Below are positions 23,201 to 34,100 of a stretch of 64,000 nucleotides of DNA, in pieces. The notes under the pieces are model-generated. The model saw only the letters and a list, made by a program, of their open reading frames with translations. It made no database searches and was not told the DNA's origin. The stretch spans positions 4,905,378 to 4,969,377 of the forward strand of contig NC_077235.1 in NCBI RefSeq assembly GCF_027887165.1, in the 5' to 3' direction. A program made the translations under genes and the position numbers. The first letter of the stretch is position 1, and each line of letters starts with the position of its first letter. This stretch comes from Monodelphis domestica (Eukaryota; Chordata; Mammalia; Didelphimorphia; Didelphidae).

Positions 23201-25876
23201 ATCCCCAAGTTGTCCAAGTTTATGCGATTCATGTTGTCTCCTTCCCTCCTCCCAGAGTTGACAAGCAATTCAATCTGGGCTGTACCCATATTATCGCTCA
23301 AAACAAATTTCCACATTATTCATTTTTGTAAATGTAAATCTTACAAAGCAAAACTGCAAACCATCTATCGAAATAAACAAGTGGTAAATCATATATTTGC
23401 ATTTGCATTTCTACTCCAGCAGTTCCTTCTCTGGAGGCAGAAAGTCCCTAAGAATTGTCCTCCATCATTGTGCTGCTATTACTTGCAGTCTGCCACATTT
23501 GAGAATTTCACAGTATTTCAGTTACTCCCAGTAATGATCTCCTGGTTCTGCTTATTTCACTCTGCATTAGTTTCCATAGCTCTTCCCAGCTCTTTCTGAA
23601 ACCCTCCTGTTCATCCTTCCTTATAGCATAATAGTACTCCATCACCGTCCTAAACCACGCCTTGTCCAGCCATTCCCCAGGCCAGGGACACCCCCTCATT
23701 TTTCTTTTTTTTTTTTGCTACCACAAAAAGTGCAGCTTTAAGTGGTTTTGTATAAATTGGTCCTTTCCCAGTTTTTTACTCTGTTTGGGTTACAGACCTA
23801 GTGGCGGATTGGATTGCTAGATCAAAACATATGCATCATTTTATAACCCTTTGGGCATAATTCCACATCACCCTCCAGAATGGTCAAATCAATTCACAGC
23901 TCTACCACTAATGCATTAGTGTCCTGATTTTGACAACATTTATCATTTTCCTTTACCGTCATATCAGCCAATCTGATAGGTGTGAGGTGGTACCTCAGAG
24001 TTGCTTTAATGTGCATTTCTCTGATCAGGAGGGATTTAGAACATAAAAGCTAACATTTTAATTAAAAAACTTAATTTTGAAAATAACTTTTACAATTAGA
24101 ATTTCCCCCCATTTTTTAGAAATTAAAATCTTTAAATTTTAAGTTTTAAGGCTTTGTGTTGCATTTTTAAAAACTAATACTTAAAACTTTTATTTTTAAC
24201 AAGTTTCAAGTTTTATTTTAAGTATGTAAGTATCAAAACTAAAAATATGAGAAAATTGTAGTTCTTAACATTTTTAAATTGTGATTTAAAATGCCAAACA
24301 ATCTTAATTTAAAACTTATTTTATATAAAACATAGCTCTAAACATTTTAAATCAAAACTTTAAAATTTACAATTTTTTAAAATTATTTTTTTTAAACCCT
24401 TACCTTCCGTCTTGGAGTCAATACTGTGTATTGGCTCCAAGGCAGAAGAGTGGTAAGGGCTAGGCAATGGGGGTCAAGTGACTTGCCCAGGGTCACACAG
24501 CTAGGAAGTGGCTGAGGTCAGATTTGAACCTAGGACCTCCCGTCTCTAGGCCTGGTTCTCAATCCACTGAGCTACCCAGCTGCCCCCTAATTTTTTTAAA
24601 TTATTAAAAAATATAATGAAAAATTCTTTTAATTAAAACAACTTAACATTCTCATAATTAAAGTTTTAATTTTTAAAAACTTAAATTGATTTTTTAAATT
24701 ACTTTAAAACATTTTAACATTTAATTAAAATTTTAATATTAAAATATGGATTAAATACTAAATGAAAAATAAATTAATTTAATTTTTAATTAATTCTTTA
24801 AATTTAAAAGTAATATTTCAAACATCATTTTCAATTAAGCATGTTTTAAAATTCTTTTTGTAAAGTCTAATTCTAAATATTTGATTACAATTTATTTTAT
24901 TTCATTATTATTATTTTTTAAACCCTTACCTTCTCTTCTATCTAGGAATCAATACTATGTATTGGTTCTAAGGCAGAAGAGTGTTGAGGGCTAGGCAGGG
25001 GGGGGGGTCAAGTGATCTGCCCAGGGGCACCCCGCTGTGAAGGGTCTGAGGCCAGATTGGAACCCAGGAGCCCCCTGTCTCTAGGCCTGGCTCTCAATCC
25101 CCTGATTACAATTTTAAAAAATTTCAAAAGAATTTTTCAGCCATGAGACCCTTCAGGGCCTCCAGCTCAGTATAGGCGGAAGCCATTTTGTTTCTGGCAG
25201 GGCCTGGGTTGTTTCTCCCTCTCCAAAATGGCCGCTAACCACAAAGTCACATGGCCTGTGAAAGTAGTTAGCACAACATTTTACAGCAAAGAAAGTTTTC
25301 AGAAAAGTCTCTCCTGAAAGACAGCTCTGTCTACCTTAAATAAACCCTGTTTGAAAGAATAATGTAGAAAGCCCAGGGGAGTGAGAGGCAGGCCCAGAGA
25401 GGGGAGGTCCAGGGGTCCAGTCTGGCCTCAGGCCCTTCCCGGCTCGGTGCCCCCTTGCCCAGCCCCAGTGGCACTCCTCTGCCTTAGAAGCAGTGCCCAG
25501 TATTGCCTGTAAGGTGGGGGGGGGGGAAGGCTTCATAAAGAAGCAGTAAAGAATGAGGCTGAATCAGATGGACCCCCTGGGGTTCTCGGCTCTCCCCAGA
25601 GCTGCAGTTTCAGCCTCCCCCCAAAGCCTGCTTACCTTGAATCTGGGGAGAGTTCTCCAGAATTTCCGATTCCGAGGACGAGGTCACCGTAATGAGCTCC
25701 ACCGAGGTTGGGGTGCTGGCAGCAGCCTCCATGGCTGGGTTCTCGCTGGCCTCCCCGCAGCCCGATGGGGAGGGTGAGCCGGGCTCACAAATGCAGGGCC
25801 AGGCCCAGGTCCCCTCACACAGAGGCTGCTCCTCTTCAGAGCTCGCCTGGCCTGTGAGGCGAATTTCTTCAGCCAT
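20242..25876 (-). CDS. Gene 2: RRM-less hnRNP C tail-like protein (three exons)
   Basis: Exons 25,876-25,636, 21,339-21,076 and 20,525-20,242 join in frame to 262 aa. Donors are ATTCAAG|GTAAGC and GAAGAAG|GTAGGG; acceptors are TTTTTCTTAACAG|CCAAG and TTTTTTTGACAG|ACGAG; both introns are phase 1. Exon 1 (MAEEIRLTGQASSEEEQ...) starts like genes 1 and 5 (M-A/G-E-E/A-I/L) and is acidic. Exon 2 encodes KRICKTTRVP, then KLARLKGND, then the zipper VKKELSKIKYKVDSLL followed by a Lys/Arg-rich run. This lines up with hnRNP C '[25 protein letters not shown]' and is the closest tail match after gene 4. Exon 3 encodes an acidic DDDSGPE patch, a Lys/Arg-rich segment and a Gly/Ser-rich C-terminus ending KDSN. 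No RRM is visible. RNA binding and oligomerisation are inferred from the family. The long first intron holds several SINEs and an L1 fragment. Confidence 0.75.
21815..22060 (+). mobile_element. MIR/CORE-type SINE
   Basis: The element has the tRNA-like head, TGACCTTGGGCAAGTCACTT, then 'tgcctgtctcagtttcctcatctataca', then the core-like 'gaggatcaaatgagat' and a variable 3' part. This is the MIR/Ther/MON layout, distinct from the 200-bp SINE. It lies in intron 1 of gene 2. Confidence 0.7.
22331..22496 (+). mobile_element. tRNA-derived SINE, diverged
   Basis: It reads 'gagggcaactaggtgatttggtg' through TGACCCTGGGCAAGTCACTT and 'cattcttctatctta', and lacks the usual tail. It lies in the gene 2 intron. 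Confidence 0.8.
22668..22866 (+). mobile_element. tRNA-derived SINE with target-site duplications
   Basis: A close match to consensus, flanked by AAAAACTGTATT at 22,656-22,667 and 22,867-22,878. It lies in gene 2 intron 1. Confidence 0.92.
23140..24055 (-). mobile_element. L1 3' end, antisense
   Basis: The stretch contains the antisense 3' UTR and ORF2 end: 'ctggttctgcttatttcactctgcattag', 'ccttatagcataatagtactccatcac', 'cagccattccccagg' and 'ctgataggtgtgaggtggtacctcag'. These match other antisense L1 copies here. It is 5'-truncated and has no intact frame. It lies in gene 2 intron 1. Confidence 0.85.
24060..24912. repeat. AT-rich low-complexity stretch with one embedded SINE
   Basis: Outside the SINE at 24,390-24,587 this is almost wholly A/T, made of 'ttaaaa' and 'aatttt' variants. 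No gene is visible. Confidence 0.7.
24390..24587 (-). mobile_element. tRNA-derived SINE, antisense
   Basis: It runs from TTTAAACCCTTACCTTCCGT to 'ctacccagctgccccc', close to consensus, inserted into AT-rich sequence that hides the target duplication. Confidence 0.92.
24914..25103 (-). mobile_element. tRNA-derived SINE, antisense, diverged
   Basis: It has the antisense tail 'tttaaacccttaccttctcttc', a G-run in the middle, and the antisense B-box region, ending near 'ggctctcaatcccctga'. Confidence 0.85.
25376..25530 (+). mobile_element. Degenerate tRNA-derived SINE
   Basis: The order 'ggcccagagaggggaggtcc ... tccagtctggcctcagg ... actcctctgccttagaa ... cagtattgcctgtaag' follows the SINE consensus with many changes. 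It sits about 100 bp inside intron 1 from the gene 2 first donor. Confidence 0.7.
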
Positions 25877-25983
25877 CAGAGCCCAACCGAAGCAAGCGGA
25901 GCCCACAAAGGAGCTCAGACACAAACCTGCTCACAGCACAGCTCCGCAGCCCCAGCAAGAATGTGTGGAAGGAAAGAAGTCGC

Positions 25984-25993
25984 CTTTTATTGG
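25984..25993 (-). promoter_or_regulatory. Candidate TATA-like element of gene 2
   Basis: The minus strand reads CATCCAATAAAAGGCGACTT, joining a CCAAT-like motif with an ATAAAAG TATA variant, about 108 bp upstream of the ATG. The spacing is close to that in gene 5 (about 120 bp) and gene 3 (about 115 bp). Confidence 0.5.
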
Positions 25994-26419
25994 ATGTTCG
26001 AAGCCCACTCTTGCCTCGCCCTGTTCAGATCCTCCCTACCTCTTCCATTTTTCCTGCGGGGGGAGGTGGGGGGCAGGGAGTCAGGAGGGGGGGCCCTGGG
26101 GGACCCTGCTTCCCCCAAAGTGTCCCCTTGGGCCTTTACCCTTTTCTTTCCAAGCTCCACACTCAAAGGGCTTTTGCCACCTTACATGTTGCTCTCACTT
26201 TTACTGTCATTTGCTGGCACTTTGCAATGCAGTTTCTCCCCCTCCCCAAGCCAGCGGGCAATATGATATAGCCCGCACACAGTAGGATACAATATAGATG
26301 TTTCTCCCTTCATCAGGTGGTCAAAGAAGATACATATTGCCTGCAGAACAGAAAAAACTCAAGAAGAAAAAAGTACAGAAAAGGCTGCTTTCACTGCACT
26401 CAGACTAAAGGAGTAACAG

Positions 26420-27325
26420 GGCCCAGGCCCTCGGGGCTCCCCGTTTGGCTGCTCACAGTGTGGCCTTCACAGCTACCCATCATGCAGTGCTTCCATTGCT
26501 CTCCGACATCCCCTGCTTCCCTGAGCATCATTTCCTCCTAGCCCTTCTGCGGCTTTGGGGGATCAGCTTGTTTGCTGTTGGCAATGGCGCAGGAGTTTTT
26601 CCCTTCCGATCATACAGCATAGCTCGTTCAGCCACTCTCCCTCCAGTGAATGGGCACCCCTCAGAGCTGCTGCTGCTGCTGTGCATCCTTTTGTACAAGC
26701 AGCTCCTTTCCTCTGGGTCTGGGGCCTTAGCGGAGCAGGCCCAGCCAGCCATGCGGTTGCCAAGTCAAAGGGGCTGCACAGCTTTGGGGCCCTTTCTTTG
26801 GCCAGGGTCCCAAACTGCTCTCCAGAATGTCCGGTTCACTTCACAGATCCACCAACAGTGTATTAGTGGCCCAATTTTCAACATCCCCTCTCAGCCCCGT
26901 CGATCGCTTGCTTTCCTTTTTGGCTATATCGGCCAGTCTGATAGGTGGGGGAGTGATCTTTATTTCCTGCATTTTTCTAATCAATAATAATTTACAGGGG
27001 GCAGCTGAGAAGCTCAGTGGGTAAGAGTTAGGCCCAGAGATGGGGGGTCCTGGGTTCCAATCTGGCCTCAGACACTTCCCAGCTGTGTGACCCTGGGCAA
27101 GTCACTTCATCCCCATTGCCTAGCCCTTACTGCTCTTCTGCCTTGGAACCAATACACAGTATTGACTCCAAAACGGAAGGGAAGGATTTTAAAAATAATT
27201 TACAGCATTTTTATATGACTAAAAGTAGATCCTTTTTCTTCAGCTGAGAACTGCCCGTTTGTGTCCTTGGATCGTGTGTCAGTTGGGAGGAGATGCTTTG
27301 TGCCCTTGTACATTTAACTCACTTG
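26420..27325 (-). mobile_element. L1 ORF2/3' fragment, antisense, interrupted by a SINE
   Basis: Recognisable antisense L1 blocks are 'cattcagccactctccctccagtgaatggg', 'cagaatgtccggttcacttcacag' and 'atcaataataatttacag'. After the SINE (26,998-27,193) the fragment resumes with 'catttttatatgactaaaagtagatc', matching the L1 near 55,840. It is diverged, with GC content raised by CpG-rich changes. Confidence 0.75.
26998..27193 (+). mobile_element. tRNA-derived SINE inside an L1 fragment, with target-site duplications
   Basis: It is flanked by AATAATTTACAG at 26,986-26,997 and 27,194-27,205. The host L1 sequence continues on both sides. Confidence 0.9.
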
Positions 27326-27532
27326 GGAGCAGCTAGATGACTTAGTGGACTGAAAACCAAGCCTGGAGCTGGGAGGTCCTGGATTCAAGTGTGGCCTCAG
27401 ACATGTGCCAGCTGTGTGACCCTGGGCAAGTCACTTCATCCCCATTGCCTAGCCCTTAGTGCTCTGCTGCCTTGGAACCAATACAGTGTTGACTCTAAGA
27501 CAGAAGGGAAGGGTTTAAAAAATAAATAAAAT
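27325..27532 (+). mobile_element. tRNA-derived SINE with target-site duplications
   Basis: It begins GGGAGCAGCTAGATGACTTA and is flanked by ACATTTAACTCACTT at 27,310-27,324 and 27,533-27,547. Confidence 0.92.
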
Positions 27533-27944
27533 ACATTTAACTCACTTCTTGTCTATGTATAGGAAACTGAGAAAATGCAGTGTTTCCTTAACAGCAGTAG
27601 CCACCCAGCCTCCCTCCAGTAAGAGGGAATCCCTTTTCCGCTTCCTCAGCCAACACAAGCCCCTTGAGAAGAGCCTCCATTGTCTGTCTGTCAGGAGCTT
27701 TCCCTCTCCCGCCAGCTTCTGCCCAACCTTAATGATCCTCACTGTCCTCGCTGGAGGCCCAGCCGAGAAAGGCTGATCTAACGGGATGGGCTGAGCTATT
27801 CGTGGCTGTCCAGAGATCCAGGATATCCTGAGGGACTGAGGACAAGGAGTGCTCTGGAGGAAGAACGGTGGGAGCAGGAATGCAGGTGAGAGCAAGCCAT
27901 TTACCCTTGGAGTCCAAGTTTGAGGGTTTGGCTTCCAGAAGATC

Positions 27945-28115
27945 AGCCACTTAAAAGATGAACAATGTGGAAACACGATAATGCATGTAAAACCCACGTG
28001 GAATGGCCTGCAAGCTCCATGGGGGAGGGGGAAGGAAGGGGGAGACCATTTGGATCATAGAACTTCGGAAAACTCAGGTGGAAATTTATTACACACACTT
28101 TGTAATAGAGAAATT
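27945..28115 (+). mobile_element. L1 3' UTR fragment
   Basis: 'gtggaaacacgataatgcatgtaaaacccacgtggaat' followed by a G-rich 'gggggagggggaaggaaggggga' and 'tggatcatag' matches the extreme L1 3' end at 7,180-7,360. Confidence 0.65.
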
Positions 28116-28226
28116 TGTTTACAAATAAGGAAAAAGGAACGAGGCTGCTCCCTCTCTCCTGTGACAGCCCTTCTGCTATCTATAAACATTGTCCCCCATC
28201 CCCACTCCCTGTCCCAAATCTCCCCC

Positions 28227-28427
28227 TTTTTTAACCCCCCACTGGAAATCTTAGTACCAATTCTGCATATTGGTTCTAAGGCAGAAGAGCGGTAAGGGCT
28301 AGGCAATGGGGATCAAGTGACTTGCCCAGGGCCACACAGCTGGAACGTGTCTGAAGCCAGGTGCGAACCCAGGACCTCCCCTCTCTAGGCCTGGCTCCCA
28401 ATCCACTGAGGCACCTTGCTGTCCTGT
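28227..28427 (-). mobile_element. tRNA-derived SINE, antisense
   Basis: Antisense tail, body and head are all present; head and tail are diverged. Confidence 0.85.
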
Positions 28428-28584
28428 CCCCCATAACAGTTTATTAAAGAGCACAGGGCCAAGCATAGATCCCTGGGCTATTCCACGGGGAACTGATTTC
28501 TTCCACGCTGCCACTGAACCTGCCCACCCACCCTTCTAAAAGCTCTGACCCCACATCAGTGGACAGTCATTTCTGGCAGCCCTG

Positions 28585-29185
28585 TTGTTCCCTCAATCAA
28601 TTGGGACAAAAGTTGATGACAAATTTCCTTGATAAAAGTCTCATTTCTCAAACATACAAAGAACAAAGTCGAATGTGTAAGCATACAGGCCATCGCCCAA
28701 ATGACAGATGGTCAGAGGACATGAACAAGCAGTTTTCAGATGAAGAAATCAAAGCCGTCAATAATCACATGAAAAGGTGTTCTAAATCCCTGTTGATTAG
28801 AGCTAATTAAAACAACGCTGGGTGCTACCTCTCGCCCATCCCAGTGGTCAATAGGACAGCAAAGGAGAGTGATAAATGCTGGCAAGAACGTGGCAAAATT
28901 GGGGCCCTGCTGCCCTGTCAGGGGAGCTGGGAACTGATCCCACCATTCTGGAGGGCAATTTGGAACTTGGCCCAAAGGGTGCTAAAACAGTGCATAACCC
29001 TACTGCTGGGGCTGTAGCCCAAAGAGAAAAAAGGACCGGAAAGAGCCTTCTTGTACAAAAATATTTACAGCTGCTCTTTTTGTGGCGGCAAAGAAGTGGG
29101 AACTGAAGGGCTGAACAAACTGGTGTGTAAGGGATGGCGAACAGCGGCATTTGGGAAAGAGCTGGAAAGGCCTCTGGGAACTCAT
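28585..29185 (+). mobile_element. L1 ORF2 3' end fragment, sense
   Basis: The translation of the L1 C-terminal region is visible in pieces: 'FSDEEIKAVNNHMKRCSKSLLI' can be read near 28,735-28,800, and the Cys/His 'CWQE ... G' region follows. It ends with 'aaagagctggaaaggcctctgggaactca' without a poly-A, so it is 3'-truncated or decayed. Confidence 0.8.
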
Positions 29186-29945
29186 GTGTGACCTTAGAGT
29201 TCCTCTGGACATTCAGATTACAAGGGACTTATCCAGTGTCAAATGTATATATACCACGTGTCACTGGAAGGACTTGAAGTAAACTCTTCCTAATTCTTGA
29301 CACCTCTTTACCCACTTTCCAGTCTCACTTTTTTGGTACCACTGATTTTTATCACTTGTACACATAACACACCAGAATATGTAACGGGACCAAATTGTGC
29401 ACACGTTTAAAACACACTGGCTACATTTTACTAAAGATGGTTAGCCGAGGTATTCACAATATCCCAGAGGCCACATCTCATTCTTTTTGCCTCCTTCCCA
29501 CCTCATCCCCCTCCAAGAGGGCAGCAAGTAGGGCACGTTGCACATATATTATCATAGAGGACATAGTTCCCTTTTTGCCACATTGGGAAACATGGCACCC
29601 GTTGCTTATACTAGAGGAACATTCCTGGTAGAAATAAACTGAAGAATTGCTAGTAAGTTTCAAAAGAAAAGAAGAAAATGCATCCATCCTGCACAGGACA
29701 ACCTTGCCGGGCCTGCAGGCCTGCCTCCCACTTCCCACTCCCTGAGCAGCCCATCAGGCCTCCCCATCAGCCCCTCCCCACAGTGGCCCTCAGCTCCAGC
29801 CCTGGCAGATCACCCACAAAGCTTTCCAGGACAGAAGTAGCCCAGATGCTCCCCACAAAGGACCCATATTCATGGGCGTCTCTACTTTCTCCACTCAATG
29901 TCCTCAGAACTTGAAGCTTTCCTCTGCCAGGGCAGTGAAAGTTTC

Positions 29946-29946
<1 letters not shown>
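29186..29946. other. No gene recognised
   Basis: Unique-looking sequence between the L1 fragment and the (CA)n tract. Open frames are short and lack domains. Confidence 0.4.

Positions 29947-29947
<1 letters not shown>

Positions 29948-30015
<68 letters not shown>
29948..30015 (+). repeat. (CA)n microsatellite
   Basis: An almost perfect CA run of about 33 units. It is probably polymorphic. The apparent open frames across it are artefacts of the repeat. Confidence 0.97.
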
Positions 30016-30021
<6 letters not shown>

Positions 30022-30790
30022 ATCCCCCCCATTTGTGTTTCCATTTTGCTCACCCAGGAGCATGCAGAGCTGCTGTAGTCCCAGACAGAGGGTGGGGAGA
30101 TGCCCCCATGGCTGCTCTCCAGCAGAAAGAAGCCCCCAGAAGTCCCCTTCCGGCCTCGGCTTGCCCCACACCCCTAACCACAGCAGCCAAGGGCACGAGG
30201 AGCTCCCCGGAGCCCCCGCTCAGGTTCATGGGGCCAAAGGCTGGGCCTCCCTGCTCCCACCAACGCCCCCATAGCCCTCCCGCCGCCCCCGTGGTTGCCG
30301 CCAGATGGTCATTGTGGGGGGTCCCCAGAGCCCAGGGCCCAGAGGAGATGCGGCGGTGGCGAGGCTGGAGGGGACCTTGCCGAGGCTTCCCCTACAGCAG
30401 CGAGCTGGGCTGGGAGAGGATGTGGGCCCGGATCTTCGAGCTGAAAGGGAGGAGGCCGCCCGATGGTACCACTGGCTGGGACTTGCTGCCCCCCGCCCCC
30501 GCCCACAGGCTGGCTCCCTGAGGCCCAAACCCCAGGCCCCTGCCCTGCTGAGGGCTTTAGCCAAGAGGCTCTGGGGCTGGGGCTGGCCAGGGTGACTGGG
30601 TGGCAGGGGGGAGTCTGTCCAAGACACTGGGGTCTCCGCCCAGGCCACATGGTCCCCCCCTGGCCCCAGGGGGGCCCTTGCTGCTCTGCTGGGTCCTCAA
30701 GGACAGAAACTCCCAGGAACTCGGGGCTTTGCCCTCCCCTCCCTCCCCAGCCCAGCAGCCCCCCTGAAAGAACCAAACCAAAGCACCAAG
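30016..30790. other. GC-rich stretch downstream of gene 3; no gene supported
   Basis: Several overlapping long open frames exist on both strands, which is expected from the high GC content. None has a domain or splice context that I recognise. Confidence 0.4.
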
Positions 30791-30807
30791 GGAGCAATTT
30801 GCTTTTT

Positions 30808-30813
30808 TTTAAT
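30808..30813 (-). terminator. Polyadenylation signal ATTAAA of gene 3
   Basis: The minus strand reads GTTGAGCATTAAAAAAAAGC, followed by a GT-rich 'ttggtgctttggtttggttc'. It lies about 365 bp after the gene 3 stop. The downstream 'ttggtttggt' is shared with gene 2. Confidence 0.6.
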
Positions 30814-31176
30814 GCTCAACTGAAAAAAGGTGTCAAAAAGTGAGAAAAGCCCAACTAGGGAGGTTTGACTATGTCTCCTGGGAGACCGCAGGAAGTGGGA
30901 AAGCATGAAGGAGAGGGAGCAAAGGAGCCTGGAGAGGCCAAGCAGGAGGCCACGGGAGCAGATGCTCCGAGATCCCGAGGGGGAGGACCTGGTGGGGCTG
31001 GCTCGAGGATGGGGCCCCAGGAGGGGTCAGGCACTGGTGGGTGCCGCCGGCCCTGGCTGCTGTTTCTGCTGCCCTTGGGCTCCTTCAGGGCTGCTGTTCC
31101 ATCATCCTCAAGCTAGGCCAGCTGGTCCTTGCTGCCTGGATCTTCAGGGCCTCTTCCTTCTCCAGGCTGATGCCGC

Positions 31177-34100
31177 TTACGCGCGGTTTCCCCCTGCTGG
31201 CCCACCAGCTGGCGCAGCCTCGCCACTCTCGCTGATCTTGGCTTTCTTCACAACTCTGGGGCTCAGGTCGTCCTCTGCCACCTTCTCTCTCTTCATCTCG
31301 TGGAACCTCTCAGGTTCTTTCATGAACTCTTCCAGATGATCCAGCAGGATATCCATTCTCTGCTTAATGTGGACAAACTTCTGCCTCCCGTCCTGGGGGT
31401 TCTCCCTCTGGAACTCCCTGGCCTCTCCGCTCCTGAAAGAGCCTCCAGCCTCGGCCCTGTTGGAGGTGTTGCCTGAATCGAGAACAACAATGATTATTAC
31501 CCAGACCCTCTCCCCCACGATAACATAGTGAACAGACACATGGTTATGGCTGCAGCTCATCACCAGGCCCCAAGCTGTGGCTGCTGCCAAGGGGACAGAT
31601 CTGCCTTTTTCTGTAATCTGTTATCATTGTGACAGTTCAGTCATTTCAGTTGAGTCTGACTCTTCATGATCCCTTTTGGGGTTTTCTTGGCAAAGATACT
31701 GGAATGCTTTGCCATTTCCTTCTCTGGGTCATTTTACAAAGGAGGAAACTGAGGCCAGCAGGGACATGTCCAAATTTTTGTAATATATCATATCAAATAC
31801 TGTTCTCCAAATCTCTAAGCTACATAGAATGAGATGCTTTCAAAGTATAAAGGCATCAGAGAAGATATTAAAACTATCTTAGGGAGGGTGGGCAACTAGG
31901 TGGCTCAGTGGATAGAGAGCCAGGCCTGGAGACAGGAGTTCCTGGGTTCAAATATGGCCTTAGATACTTCCCAGATGTGTGGCCTTGGACATGTCACTTA
32001 ATTCCCACTGCCTAACCCTTACCACTCTTCTGCCTTGGAACCAATACTTAGAATCGATTTTAAGACAGAAGGTAAGGGTTAAAAAACCCATTGGTGTGTG
32101 TATGTGTGTGATCAAAATGGATACCCAGCCTCAACATAAAGGGAGATGATATCATAAGCGAATCAGAAGAACTGGGAATATATTACCTACCAGATTTATG
32201 GACAGGAGAAGAATTTACAGATAAACATGATAGAGAACACTGTGAGACACAAAATGGATCATTTTGATTCACTAAAATTAAAAAGGTTTTGTACAAAGAA
32301 AAAGAATGTGGTCCAGATTAGGAGGAAAGCAGAAAATTGGGGGAATTTTTAGAGACTTTCTTGGATTGGTCCCATATTTCACATAGATAGAGAGCTGTCA
32401 AATTTATGAGAATACGAGCCATCTCCCAGCTGAGAAATGGTCAAAAGGCACGAACAGACAGCTTTTGGATGAAGAAATCAGTCATGCATATGTAGTCATG
32501 TGAAAAGATGCTCTGAATCACTGCGGATTAGAGAGGTGCAGATCAAAGCAATCCACAGATAGCTTCTCACACCTCTCAGACTGGCTAAAGTGAGAAAAGG
32601 GCAAAATGGGGAATTTTGGAGAGGACGTGGAAAGACGCTGATACACTGTTGGTGGAACTGCGAGCTCCATTCTGGAGAGCAATCTGGAATTACACCCAGA
32701 GTTATACAACTGCCAATGTATGCCCTTAGACCCAACAAGACTCCTCTTGGATTCATTTGCCCAGGAGATCAGGGGCAAAGGAAAAGGACCCATCCTGGGC
32801 CTTCCACAATATTGATCGCAGCCTTCTTTCTGGAGGCAGAGAACTGGCAATTGAGGGGTTGCCCATCCATTGGGGAATGGCTGAATAAGCTGTGGCCGGG
32901 GATTGTGATGAAGTTACTATCCTGTAGGGTGTGATGAGCAGGGGAAGAAAGACCTAGATGAAAAGATGAGCTGAGCATATTATACACAGCTCCGGAATTC
33001 CTATTTGAAGACTAACTGGTGCATGGCCACTTCTGGAGAAGGAAGTGTGAAACTGACACATGAAAGGCATAACATGCACATACAAATACACGGCTGTACA
33101 ATTCTGTGTATGGATGACAGGAGGAGACACCTGGGAACTGGAATGTAACCAACAAAGACATGAATGCCAGAATCAAGAATGTGTGGGGACTGGGCAAGGC
33201 GCACGCCACCCTCGTTCTATTTCCTCCTGAAAGAGAGACCAGGATGCTCTGGGCAGGTGTAGAGAGGATGAAGCTCTCATTCAGTGATATAAGCCAGTCC
33301 TTTTGGCCACCTGCACAAAAACAGCCCCAGAGCAGTGAACTTCCAGCAGGAGCCTTAGAACAACTTGTCCACAAAGATGAGGCGAAGGGAGGGACGGTGA
33401 TGATAACCAACATATGGCTGGGATGGTGGTCATGATGATAACGAGAGGAGGAATACAGTGTTCCTGTTATCTCTCATCTTGAGAACAGCCACAATGGCTT
33501 TTCCATCCCAGCTGTCACCTGGCCCCTACGGCCCCCAGTGCGGGAGCACGATCCTCCCCCACCCCTGACATCCAGGTCTACATCCGTCTGTCTCTCCCCT
33601 GTTTCTCTGGATTCACTCAAACTTGTCAGGCAGGGAAGTGGGCTGGCTTTCTGTCCCTCCTCTCCTCCCCCCTTTGGGGCTCCCCTCATTGCCTCTTGGG
33701 TGCTGCCCCCACCCCAAGCCTTTCCCCCTTCAGCCCTCCAGACGCCTGAATCACCTGCTTTGCCCCCCAAATCCTTCCTGGACTGGAGATGCAGGCAATG
33801 GTTCCCTGCCACCCACCCAAACCCCAGAGCAAATGGCGCATCCTGTGGCTGGCTGTCAGGGCTCTCCAGAATCTGGCATTTCTTTGAGGCCAGCTTACAC
33901 GGTCCAGAGAATGCTGGCTTTGGAGGCTCTTAGTGACCGATCGGCTCCTTTTTGAAGAGGTCGAGGCACTGAGGAGGAAGGAGGGAGAGGGCTGCTGCCC
34001 TAAGTCTGCTCTTCACCAGCAGGAAAGGGCCTGACATGCAGGAGAACCTCAAGCTGACGTGGCAACTAAAAGAGGAATGGGGCTTTTTGCATCCTGTATT

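Noticed and set aside
25877-25924. Extending gene 2 upstream of the ATG at 25,876
   Set aside because: The upstream open codons begin at TTG, not ATG, and the M-A-E-E start matches genes 1 and 5.
31177-31590. Gene 3 read as a single-exon protein starting upstream of 31,472
   Set aside because: A good acceptor (CGATTCAG|GC) coincides with the start of homology to the family and to hnRNP C, and the upstream codons look unlike it.
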